Of a DNA stretch of 64,000 nucleotides, positions 43,673-53,256 are shown piece after piece. Positions within the stretch are counted from its first letter, which is position 1. Every line of letters starts with the position of its first letter. Source of the stretch: Prorocentrum cordatum (lineage: Eukaryota > Sar > Dinophyceae > Prorocentrales > Prorocentraceae); NCBI GenBank assembly GCA_963575745.1, contig CAUYUJ010018649.1, positions 169,123-233,122 of the forward strand, read 5' to 3'. Below the pieces are notes generated by a model. That model saw nothing but the letters and a program-made list of their open reading frames with translations. It was not told the DNA's origin and ran no database searches. The translations under genes and the position numbers were made by a program.

Positions 43673-44358
43673 TCACTTCCCAAGACGTGGAGGTGTTCTC
43701 ATAAGGTGTGCAGCTATCAACGCGGCGGCTAAATCGCGGCACAAGCCTGCAGGATATGGCTCAGCGACTTGTGTCCACGGCGCACGTCTGGTTGGATGCG
43801 GACCAGACAATTCGATGTGTAGTAGCATCCTTTTCCAGTGCAGAGCGTATTCCGTAGGGGGGCAACACAATGGTCGGCAACATTGCCAAACGCAAAGTCT
43901 GTCCACTTCCTCCATCTCGTTCCATAGCAACAGAAATCCAATGAGACTTGCGTTGCTGCACGAAATGATCGCCGCCGCAGAGCTGGGTTGTTCCACATCA
44001 AGCTGCTGCATGAGTTCTCCAGCAACCATGGTATCCCATAAACGTCAAGCACACGTATAATACGACGGGTTGCCCTCAGGAGCCTGTTACCACGCCTAAG
44101 GGCGGCGTGGTCGTTGACACTGAAATCGGATATGTCGCTAACCCCCCAGGGCTGCACTGAAGTTCTGGCGATCGAAAAGCTTGTGCATTATGTTGCAATG
44201 GCCGCCCCGAGAGTTAGCCCATGTTTGGCATCCTTCTCAAGGCCGCGAAGAACGGCATGGTCAGCAAGGTCCAGCGCAGAACTGCAGCGCAAGCCGCGGT
44301 GGGAGAGGGCTCAACCAACGTCGCCCTCGCCACGGAAAAAATCCGCAAAGTGCGGGCG
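43673..44358 (-). pseudogene. DNA-methylase-like domain of the YR element
   Basis: In one frame: FADFFRGEGDV at 44,317-44,358 (like motif I, FxGxG, of cytosine-5 methylases); then T-stop-C-TSFSIAR with the stop at 44,188-44,190, where a PC motif is expected; then IPWLLENSCSSLMW (like motif VI, EN) and LDFCCYGTRWRKWTDF (like motif VIII). A frame change follows, and the end (VAEPYPAGLCRDLAAALI) is read in the 43,673-44,029 frame. Known dinoflagellate relatives have TPCxSFSRAR and ENPxxSxxW here. The enzymatic assignment is an inference from motif order; the copy is broken. Confidence 0.6.
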
Positions 44359-44479
44359 GCGGTTCACAGGGGCGCGAAGGGCTGGGCGACCGCGCGGCCG
44401 AAGAAGAGCCCCTCGAGTCCCAGGCCTGCCTCTCGGGAGGCTGCAGTCTGCCACGGCAGCAGGCGGTAGGCCGAGAGAC

Positions 44480-45010
44480 TGAGCCTGGCCGCGTTCTCGT
44501 ACCTTTTTTCAAGAAAACCTCGCACTGCCAGCCGCCCCTCTTCTTCAGCTCGAGGTGGTCGCGACGGCACCTCTGCAGGTCCAGCGAGGTTCCCGAGTGA
44601 CGACGCCGGTGCAGCACCACACTCGACAACCTGGCCATGCGGGACTGGGCCGCAAGCTCGGGGCAGCTGCGCGGGATGAGCCGAGAGTCGGAGCGGCGCG
44701 GTGCCAGTGCCGCGACTACCCGCGGCAGGCAAAAAGGTACAGCTTGTTCGCGGGGCTGGCTGGCCCTCTCGGCCTGCGTTTGGCCCTTTCGGGTGGCCGC
44801 CCGCGTCTGCGGGAACAGCAGCCCTGCCCAGTCCCCTGATTGCCCTCCACTGGCTTGACGAGACCCTGGCGCTGGATTGCGAGGGGCTCCCCAGGGCGAC
44901 AGTCTGTCACGGTGGCCCAGATGGCGCGCAGCCCCATGAGCCAGAAACCGCGGCAGCAGAGGTCCCAAAATATTACTGACCATATCATCTTGAATACGAG
45001 GCACCGTGAC
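44480..45010 (-). pseudogene. Tyrosine recombinase domain of the YR element
   Basis: The frame ending at 44,261 contains LHRRRHSGTSLDLQ (HRRRH at about 44,599-44,613), fitting the HxxRH box of tyrosine recombinases, then LELKKRGGW, fitting the H/W position. The nucleophile segment EKRYENAARL is in another frame, with the Tyr codon at 44,499-44,501. A frameshift therefore lies between RGGW and RYEN. The upstream part (LLFPQTRAATRKGQ) matches the region where the first catalytic Arg would lie, but I cannot assign that Arg. It would catalyse integration of a circular DNA intermediate. Confidence 0.7.
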
Positions 45011-46119
45011 CGCCGACCCCGCCGGCAGCGCCACCCCTGCGGGCCTCGCCAGGCCTGGGGGAGACGCGATCCGCCAAGCTTCCTGTGCTGGGGCTGGAAA
45101 TTCACGAGAATCGACATCAGCGCGTCGCCCCTGTTCGAGTTGTGCCCTGGCTTGTGAAGCTCGTCCATGTCGCGCACGAGAGCACTGTCCGCCTCGCTGT
45201 CCGCGACGAGTGGCTGCTCCCGGGCGGCGATGATGAACGCTTGGAGCTCCGGCAGCGGGTCTCTGTGCCCTGCCTGATAGCAGAGCGCGCCACCAGCGCC
45301 AGGTCGGCCGAAGGAGGCGACGCCTCGGCCTGGGCCACGGCCCGAGCGCGGTGCAGGCGCAGCTGCCGTGTGTGCAGCGCCTCGGCCTGGTCCTCGGGCT
45401 GCGCAGTGGCGTCGCCCTCGTCGCTGCTGCCCCCTCCGCGGCCGCAGCTCGCCCCCGGGTCGCGGTCCGCGGTCTTCGAGGCGGGGGGGGGCAGCATCGG
45501 CCTCTGCCTCGGGCCGTCGCTGGGCGCCGGCAGCGCCCGCCTGCGGCGGGCCAGCGCCTGCGGCTCGGACGGGGGGCCCCCGGGCGTCGGCGACAGCACC
45601 CGGCGAGCGCTCCACGAGCCGCTCGGGCCCGGCTGCAGCGGGCGCGCTGCCCCCTTCCGAGGGCGGCGCCAGCGGGCGGCGGCCGCGCTCGCCACTCATC
45701 GGAAGCGCGCCCTGGGTGCCCAAACGGGGCGCCCCCGCGAGCCGACGCGGGCGTCGTGGCGGACTGAGTCTCCCGAGGCTGTCGGGGGCCCCGAAGGCTC
45801 GGGGCGCTGAGGGGCTCGATGGGCTCGTCGGGGGCCGCAGGAAGAGCGCGCGGGGTCGCTGAAGGGGGCGAACTGGCACGTAACGTAGAGGCCTTCGGAG
45901 TCGCCCTACTGCTGCTGCTTGCAGTAGCAAAGTTGCTGCTGGGGTCTGTGTTGGCGCGCTCGTTCTTGCTCCCATAAGTGACGAGCGTGCTGCGCGAGTT
46001 GCTCTCCGTGCCCGCGTGCTTGCGGCAGCGCATGCTCTTCGCATGTGCGCGACGCTGTTCATGTGCATGTTGTGGCAGCCTATGATTTACAAGTGTCCTA
46101 CTGGGGTCGTAGCTCGAGT
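45011..46119 (-). other. GC-rich linker between RNase H and recombinase
   Basis: Open in the minus frame that runs 46,291-44,261 and in overlapping frames on both strands; Arg/Ala/Pro/Ser rich. A recombinase N-terminal core domain is expected here, but composition bias hides it. Confidence 0.4.
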
Positions 46120-46400
46120 CGCACAGTCTAGAGCCCTCGTCGCTCTGGTTGAGCCTGCTCGGAAACCATCTCACATGGAGGTACTTGTTAAGACAAAACC
46201 CAGGGCGACAGCCCGCCTGATGCAAGAGAACCACGAAGTTCCTCGCTCTCCTCCTCTCGATACACAGCACAGCAGCAAGGTCATCGCCCATGCCGACGAC
46301 ATGCCCCCCCTTCCCGCGGCGACAGACTGCGCTGCATCTCCATCGCCCTCAGGGAAGCCCCTGACTCATAGACGAGAATGTCCTCTGACGTGTTAAGCCA
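46120..46400 (-). pseudogene. RNase H domain of the YR element
   Basis: MGDDLAAVLCIERRRARNF followed by LHVRWFPSRLNQSDEGSR. The GDNLA...RWVPS-N-AD-SR layout is the C-terminal RNase H-like region in dinoflagellate relatives. Upstream residues (VYESGASLRAMEMQ) fall in another frame. It would degrade the RNA strand during reverse transcription. Confidence 0.6.
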
Positions 46401-46478
46401 CCCGCGGGCGACAATCTCTGTCCAGCGGGGCCCCGAGAAGATCTCCGCTGCCATCTCCTTGAAGCTTCTATCAACTCC

Positions 46479-47716
46479 CTACTCAGTCTGGGACGCGACC
46501 ACATCGTGCTCCTCAAGCTCTGACAGCTCTTTGAAGTCTCCGCTGCTGGCCATCACAAACCCGTTGCTGGCAAACAAATGGGCCCGCGCAGAGTGGCCGC
46601 CCAAACGGCGGCACCCCGAGCGCCCCTGCGCCCGCCCGATCTCCTTCACGGCGGCCTGGTCGAACAGCGAGGCGCTCACTGCGCAGCCGTGCTCCGACGC
46701 ATCGGAGAGGCAGACCAGCGGGCACCGCGGGAACGCCCAGTCGCCCCGTAACAACGGCATCCGGCCACGGAAGGCGACCAGCTCGGCTCGGGCCGACGGC
46801 CACAGCGGGGCCCCCTGGTGGTAGTGGGCCGCGATGAACATGCATATCGCGTTGAAGACGGAGAGGAGGTCGCGATTGCACATCGCGCAGTACGCGCAGC
46901 GGCCGAGGACGACCTCCTACACCCACCCTGGCAGGGCCCTGCAGCCCAACACCCGCGCGATGCCCTGTCGGACCCGCTAGTAGCGCTTGGCAGTGAGCCG
47001 GGTAGTCAAGGAGCTCCCATCCAGCACGCAGCCCAGCGTCTTGCCGCGGCCCTCCTGGATCTCCGTCACGTGTGTCGTCGGGCCCGCGGCGTCGAAACTC
47101 GCCGCGGCGGCGGCAAGACCGCTGGCGACATCCCCGCTGCTGAAGCCCAGCACTCCGAGGTTGTCCACGTAGGTGCGCTTCAGCCAGCGGGGCCGACGGG
47201 CGCCGCTCTGTCGCAGGGCCTCAGTCGCTCATGCGGTGGGCGCCCTCCAGCTCGGGAGTGGTGCCCATCGCGGCTTCGCCCATCTCCCGGCATTAGTGAA
47301 GCGACCAGGTGAAGCCCATGGGCAGGGCGGCGAGCGCGGGCACTAGCCGGCGGTCTGGCGCCGCCGAGAGGCCCCCGATGGTGGCGCCCACAAGGCCCAC
47401 AAGGCCCCTGCGCCGTCACGCACCGCATGCAGAAGTAGCCGGAGAGACTTCGATCGATCCTGAAGCGGCGGAAGGCGTGTCTGATGTCGGAGGTCCCCAG
47501 CGGGAAGCCGAGGTCCGCGTCGCCGTGGATGTCATCGCTCTCCGCCTCGATGCGGGCGAGCCCCTCGGCCGTCGCCAGCGACGCGCCAGGGGGGGAAGTG
47601 ATGTGGAGGTTGCTCCGTCTGGCGTCTATGATGAGACGAAGCTGGTTCGACTTCTTGGCGGCGAAAAAGACTCCGACCTCCTCGCGGCGCTCGGCCTCAT
47701 CCTGCAACGCCAGCAT
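46479..47716 (-). pseudogene. Reverse transcriptase of the YR element, YVDN type
   Basis: Frame 1 (47,180-47,716) holds GVFFAAKKSNQLRLIIDARR and motif A GTSDIRHAFRRFRI with the catalytic Asp at 47,486-47,488. Another frame holds LPMGFTWSLH followed by a stop at 47,293-47,295. A third frame holds motif C, TYVDNLGVLG, with YVDN at 47,160-47,171 where YxDD is usual, then KRY-stop-RVRQGIARVLG and a second stop near 46,920. It continues through LLSVFNAICMF and LVCLSDASEHG (46,479-46,883). Three frames and three stops show it is dead. YVDN also occurs in relatives I remember, so Asn may be ancestral. Confidence 0.8.
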
Positions 47717-47829
47717 GCATGCCCTTGGAGTAAAGCAACTTGATCATGCGCACGTAGAGCCTGCGGTTGCAAGCCGGCGATGGGCCCCAGCGGGGAACGA
47801 TGTCGCATTCATCAAGTCGACGGCGCAAA

Positions 47830-49401
47830 TTCACCTAGTCTAGAAGCATCCGAGAAAGACCGCCTTCGAGAAATTGGCGCGCATGGGCAGGTGCGATGTC
47901 CAACGACCGCGGCCCTCCCACCGCGGTCTGAGGTAAGGATATCTGCCCCGCATTGCGCAGACGCCCGACGCTCCGTCCGGCCGGCTCGTCGTAGACGCCG
48001 CGGCCGCGCAGCAGCTCTGAGAAGGCTGCCCGCAGGGGGGGGGGAAGCGGTCTCCAGAGGCGGCTGGCTGTCACCCACGCACTCCGGGATCCGCGCGTGC
48101 ACCCTCATCTGCTCCAACTTCGGCTCGGCGCCTGTAGTAATCCGGTTCGCCAACCAATTCAAAGCATCGACCACCTCATTGAAATCCCGGCGGGCCCGCC
48201 TGGCGAGCCGAGCAGCCCCGCGGCTCCGGAGCTGCGGCCAGTTCCCCCCATGGTCGCCCAGCCTCGGCACGGGGGAAGAGCGAGAGCAGGTCCACCCCGA
48301 CATAACGCGCGGGCTGAGCACTACCGGCGGGGCGCCCACCCCCGCCATTGAGAGCGGCCACGCCGCCTCGGGCGCGGCGAGCTTGCCGCCGCGCCCAGCT
48401 GCCCCGCGCCCGCCGCCGCCTCGACCATCTCCACGACCTCGTCCGCGGCCGCGCCCGCGCCCGCCAGCTGCGCCCGAGGGGCCACTTGGAGGCCCCTCTC
48501 CTGCCTCCAGCGCCAGCGGGCTCACCGCCGACGCGCCGGCGGCGCGGCCCCTCCAGTCCCCTTGCTCCGTCTCCTCCTTGTCCCGACGGAAGATGACCGA
48601 CCTCGACGCGGGGTCGATGACGCCCCGCGGGCCTGTCACGCCCATGTAGTGCCGCGGCGAGCCCCAGTTCGTTAGCTTGGTGGGGTCGCTCGAGTGGGCC
48701 TCCACGATCTGCGACGCCCCATGGCACAACACCTTGATGCTCATCATGCTGGCCAAGCTGATCTGGTCACGACTTCCAGCGTAGTTGATCGCCGAGAGCA
48801 AGCCCTTCGTCCTGATGCGGGTGCGGTCAGTCGAGCTGATGACCCGATCCCGCACCCCCGTCTCCAGCCACGGCAGGGGGTTGCCACCGCTCTGGCCCCC
48901 CATATTGATCATGTGCTCTACGGTGGAGAGGCCGTCCCACAGGGACCAGTCGCGGAAGATGTGCCACGTCACCTCGCGGACGACCTCGCGCCAAGGGTCG
49001 CAATGCTCCCCGCGCCCGTCATGCTGCGCACACACCGTCCTCAAATAATCGGCGACCTCGGCGTCGGGCGCCCTCTCGGATGCCGGCACCGCAAGCCTGT
49101 CCCTCAGGTCGCTGTCGCTCGCCTCCTGGTCGGGAGCCCCGACGGCAGAGGACGCCGCGGCAGACTCGGGCCCCCCCTCCAACGCCATGCGGTGGCCCGG
49201 GCTCAGCCCCTCCAGCAGGTTCATGAGCACCCTGGGTCGCCGCCGACGGCGACCGTCGGCCTCCTCCACGGGGATCGCCTCCGCGACTCGCAGCTCTCGC
49301 CATCGCGGGAGGCGGTGTGGTGGGCGCCGAGCCGTACGCTGCCTTCGGCACGGGCCTCCTCGCATCCCGCGAGAAACGTCCCCGGGGAGGCCACGACCCA
49401 C
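47830..49401 (-). pseudogene. Gag-like region of the YR element, second part
   Basis: A 529-codon minus frame. The conserved part, about 48,575-48,960, reads WHIFRDWSLWDGLSTVEHM, then INYAGSRDQISLASMMSIKV, QIVEAHSSDPTKLTNWGSPR, HYMGVTGPRGVIDPASRS and ends RRDKEETEQ. Dinoflagellate relatives have a similar GGxxDQL...QxIVDAY...W..AR.F.GxRG block ahead of the RT. A Gly/Arg-rich linker (48,350-48,560) follows, then RDFNEVVDALNWL (about 48,180). Probably a structural or nucleic-acid-binding protein; function inferred from position. Confidence 0.65.
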
Positions 49402-50180
49402 GCCCGGCCCTCAGGCGGATCCAGGGCCCGCGGGGCACCCCAGGCGTCCGCAGCAGCCGCCTCCACCAGCGGCTTAGCATCGGCCCCAGGCGGCGTCGCC
49501 GCCCCGCCAGCCCCCCCGCTCGTGACTCGTAGGGGGATGCGGCGACGGAGCTCTGAGACGGCCGTCAGCTCGCTCTCCCAGATGTAATACTGCTCGGGGC
49601 CCTCCACTGCGTCGTGCTCAGTCTGAGCGGTACGCGCTCGGAGGACGAGGGAGCGAGGCTGGGTCGCGCGCGCGGGCTCCGAGAACCTGTAGAACTCCGT
49701 CCCCGCCACCAGCCACGCGAACACCAGCGCGGACGCGCACTCAGGCTCCAAGGCCGGGCCGGCCACGGGCGGCTCCGCCGCGACAGTCGGGCCCTCGGCC
49801 CTCGCGCCCAGCGGGAGCTTTTCCAGCAGCACCGCGGCCACCGCCTCCACCGACGGGCAGATCGGTGGCGCCCGAAGGGGACTGTTGGCCGCCAGCGACC
49901 CCAGCTCCGCGGCCAGAACCGCCGCGACGCTCGCCGCACCAGGCCCGGCGGGCGGCGACGGCGGGGGCGAAAGCGGAGGCGGCCACGCGGATGCCTGGCA
50001 GGTGCGGGCAGGGCAGGTGGCGGAGGCCGCCACCACCGCCGCCAACCAAACGCCCGCCAGCCGCAAACCCGCCCGGGCCGCGGGCGCGCTCGCCGCGACG
50101 CCCACTGCAGGGGTCGCGGTGGCGCCCGGGGCCATGGCCCGGCCCACGCTCACGCACTTGAGAACAGTCAACAAGGCCAT
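49221..50180 (-). pseudogene. Gag-like region of the YR element, first part
   Basis: The first ATG inside the element is at 50,178-50,180 within A1 (MALLTVLKC). The frame stays open to 49,221 through an Ala/Pro-rich stretch with hydrophobic runs and ends in a different phase from the 47,830-49,401 frame, with about 180 bp overlap. The shift may be a mutation or, less likely, a programmed one. No family recognised for this part. Confidence 0.5.
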
Positions 50181-50217
50181 GGAGCACCCCAGACAACAAC
50201 GCGCAAGCACTCCAATG
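50154..50217 (-). repeat. Split direct repeat A1 (outer 5' end)
   Basis: 64 bp matching A2 at 43,451-43,513. The right edge at 50,217 is the element boundary; R1 sequence with ACGGATTTTGACATTTGC follows. Confidence 0.85.
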
Positions 50218-51905
50218 ACGGATTTTGACATTTGCTTCTGTTCGGCCTTCCGACGGCCCGAGACGGCCCAAGAGCCCCCGAAGATCGCCGAAAGATCGCC
50301 CAAGAGGCCTCCGAGATGGCCCCAGAACGGCCCAAGAGGGCCCCAAGACGGCCCCAGGAAGCCCCAAGACGGCACAGGAGGCCTTTAAGACGCCCAAGAT
50401 GGGCCTCCAAGACAGCCCTGGAGCATTCCAAGAGGGCCCCAAGTCGGCCCATAGAGGCCCCCCAAACGGCTTCCGACGGCGTCAGACGGACCAGGAACCC
50501 ACCAAAACGGCCGAACATGGCCCTAAGATGACCCAAAATGGCCCAAAAGGCCTCCAAGATGGCCTCCAGGAAGGCACGAAAAGGCAAAAATCATTGGTTT
50601 TCCATTGGTTGTTGAAGGATTGTGGCAGTTGCGTTGATTTTGCCTTCCGACGGCCCGAGACGGCCCAAGTGCCCCCAAAGATCGCCCAAGAGGCCCAAGA
50701 CAGGGTCCCCAGAGGCCCCCATGACGGCCCAAGAGGCCTCCAAGACGCTCGACATGGCCTCCAAGACGGCCCAAGAGCTCTCCAAGACGTCCTCCAAAAA
50801 GGCCCGCAAGGGTCGAAATGGCCTCCAGGCGGCCAATATGACCTTCAAGATGCCTTCGTGTTCCCCAAAGGCTTTCCAAACCGACTCGGGGAACACATGG
50901 TCCGATAGCTTGGCAGGTCTGGCCTCAACGTTCGGCCACATAGGCGCTTCCAAAAAGGCAGGGGGCGGCGGTGATTCGCCGTAGGCGTCTTCGATCCGCC
51001 GCCCCCTGTCGATTCATCGCAGGGGCCCCTGGCGCGCCGAACTATTACGGTTTTGGCGTTGGTTCTTTTCCAAAGGAACTCCCCCTGGGGCTTCGGCCCG
51101 TCCCGCCGGCCACCCGGAAGGCCCGCAATTCCCATAATTTTCGCTCAAGATGGCCCAAGATGGTCTCCAAGATGGCCACGTTGGCCCAAGATGGCCTCCA
51201 AGATAGTCAAAGATGGCCTCCAAACGGCCTCCCATACGGCCCAAAAGAGTCCAATACGGACGAAGACGGCCCATGAGGCTTCCGATAGGCCTCCAAGACG
51301 GCCCAAGAGGCCTCCATGACGTCCTCCAGGAGGGCCCGAAGAGGCTAAAATCACTGATTTCCCTGAGGTTCCCGAACAAGTGTCGCAGTCGTTTATTCTC
51401 GGCTTTCTGGCGACCCAAGATGGCCCAAGAGGTCCCCAAGATCGCCCCCACAGCGCCCAAGAGGCCTCGAAGATGGCCTCAGGACTGCCCAAGAAGCCCC
51501 CAAAATCCAAAGACGGCCCCAAAAAGGCACAGACAACCCAAGAAACCTCCAAGACGCCCAAGATGGCCTCTAAGACGGCCCTGTAGCACCCCAAAAAGCT
51601 CCAAATCGGCCCAGAAAGACCCCCAAACGGCTTCCGACGGCGTCAGACGGGCCAGGAGCCCACCCAGATGGCCGAAGTTGGCTCGAAGCTGGCCCAAGAC
51701 GGCCCAAGAGGCCTCCAAGAGGGCCTCCGGGAAGGCCCGTCAAGGACCAAATCATTGATGCACCATGATTTTTGCTTACAAAAAAAATGACGTTTGCTTC
51801 GTTTCGGCCTTCCGACGGCCCGAGACGGCCCAACAACCCCCAAAAATCGCCCGAGCATCGCCCAAACACGGCCCTCAGAGGCTACCAAGACGGCGCAGGA
51901 AGTTT
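50218..51905 (+). repeat. R1 family array, right of the YR retroelement
   Basis: Continues the array of 42,160-43,229 with the same long-period markers: GCCTTCCGACGGCCCGAGAC near 50,251, 50,645 and 51,809, and an ATCATTGRTT-type spacer near 50,590, 51,350 and 51,745. Open frames of 100-230 codons are repeat artefacts. Confidence 0.85.
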
Positions 51906-52306
51906 GAAGGGGGCTGGGAGGCCCAGCCAACAGCTTCGCCTCAGGCGAAACCGAGCTCCAGCTTTGTCGCATCGCTGCAACGATAGTCCCAGTGCAAGAG
52001 GAGATGCCATCTCAAGTAAAAGGGAATACCTTTTTGTCTCGGTAGCGATAGTGCGCCTCGCGGCGATGTCCAGTCAAAACTGGGCGGCCAGCCGCTTTGA
52101 GCCAAGGCGGCCGCGGGCGCACGTCCGCTTCCACTCCTTACGTCCCCCAGCTCGCTTTAGAGTCGGGGGGGAGGGAGACGAAGCGTGCGTCCGCCACCCG
52201 TATAGCAGGAACAGTTCAGCAGCTAACCTATTTAAAGACAGGGAAAACAAAACGGCCCAAAGGAGTTGGACCCGCCAGCAAATTGCCTCCCACGTATACG
52301 TACTCA
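51906..52306. other. Unassigned sequence between R1 array and Copia remnant
   Basis: Mixed DNA with a G-run at 52,166. It could contain the 3' flank or a decayed LTR of the Copia element, but I found no matching repeat on the other side. Confidence 0.4.
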
Positions 52307-53178
52307 TCAGGCGGCAGATGAGCTTCTTGTCTGGACGGCCCGATATGGAGTACGTATTTTAAGGTCATGTTCGAAGGTTTGTACACCTCCCATGACATGT
52401 AGGAGCATATCACTGTCGATGCTCCCTTTGGTGCTTCCATCCGCAATCATGTCGCGGGCATCACACCACTGAATGCTATGCACGGTTCCACGCTCCATCA
52501 TCTGTCGTATGCAAATGATGTGTCCTAAAAGGGTACACGCAGTCGGCTTCTTCAAGTCTTTGCTTGACAAGGACTTAAAACAGACTCAGCATCGATGGTC
52601 AAGGTAACATTGATGCTCAGGCCACCCAACTCAAGTACGTCTTTCAACTGAGTGGGCGTGAGTGGCCCCGCGCGGAGCTCGTGCAGAGTCACAATCGTGG
52701 GATGACAGTCCTCCAAATTCTCAAAATTATGGGCTGCTGCAAGTGTCTCTGCTGAGTAGCTTGAGCGGACTCGCGCGCGGTGAGACTTGCAACGCGCATC
52801 AATCAAGTGAACGGCAGGCTTGTCAGATGACGTGTTTCCACGTCGTAGCAGGTTTGCCTCGCGAATACCATAGCCTTTGACGTCGTCATCGGCGTCTCCA
52901 CTCAAGCGTCGATAGCCTGAGTCGCTATGTAAGCCGACCTCGCCCATGGCGTTCATCGCCTGGTAGACGATCTTCTTCGGGCAAGCCTGTAGATTTCTGG
53001 CGATCGCGTTCAGTCGTCGCAATTGAATATTGGTCGTTTCTTGGGCTCGCTGTAGAGATACAACATATACCATCAACCATACCTGGGTGATCAATGCGCA
53101 TACCAGCGCACCTCTGAGGCTGACGAACACGTCGGCCACCATCTTGGTCGCTTGAGCGCCAGCGTCAGCACCGGCCAA
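52307..53178 (-). pseudogene. Copia RNase H and C-terminal region remnant
   Basis: The frame at 52,552-53,178 begins with SLRGALVCALITQVWLMVYV, the connection segment, then GLHSDSGYRR, an RNase H-type HSDSGY motif, AETLAAAHNFENLE and LTIDAESVLSP. After a frame change, 52,307-52,570 reads GTVHSIQWCDARDMIADGST and KGSIDSDMLLHVMGG, the conserved end of Copia RNase H (DTRDMxADGxTKG in relatives). Confidence 0.75.
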
Positions 53179-53256
53179 ATCAGGATGTTGTATAGGACGG
53201 AGCTGTTTGATATATTCACCTTGGTCCGAAGTAGCATTGCCGTCCTCATCCTTAGT

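Larger units (their letters stand above)
43230..50217 (-). mobile_element. Tyrosine-recombinase retroelement with split direct repeats
   Basis: Read on the minus strand: A1 repeat, gag-like region, reverse transcriptase, RNase H, tyrosine recombinase, DNA-methylase-like domain, then B1-A2-B2. The A and B repeats are visible directly. The A2/B1 junction equals the sequence made by joining the two outer ends, as expected for PAT/Ngaro-type elements that integrate from a circle. Both flanks are the same R1 array and I see no target-site duplication. Protein parts resemble a group common in dinoflagellate genomes (from memory). The copy carries several frame changes and in-frame stops and cannot be functional as it stands. 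Confidence 0.85.

Noticed and set aside
44261-46291. Single intact 676-residue minus-strand protein
   Set aside because: The open frame joins the RNase H end to part of the recombinase, but the conserved motifs change frame inside it, so it is a fortuitous open frame across a broken element.
42160-51905. Long frames in R1 arrays as repeat-domain proteins
   Set aside because: R1 units lack stops on both strands, so open frames of 100-230 codons appear in several phases without any conserved start or domain.
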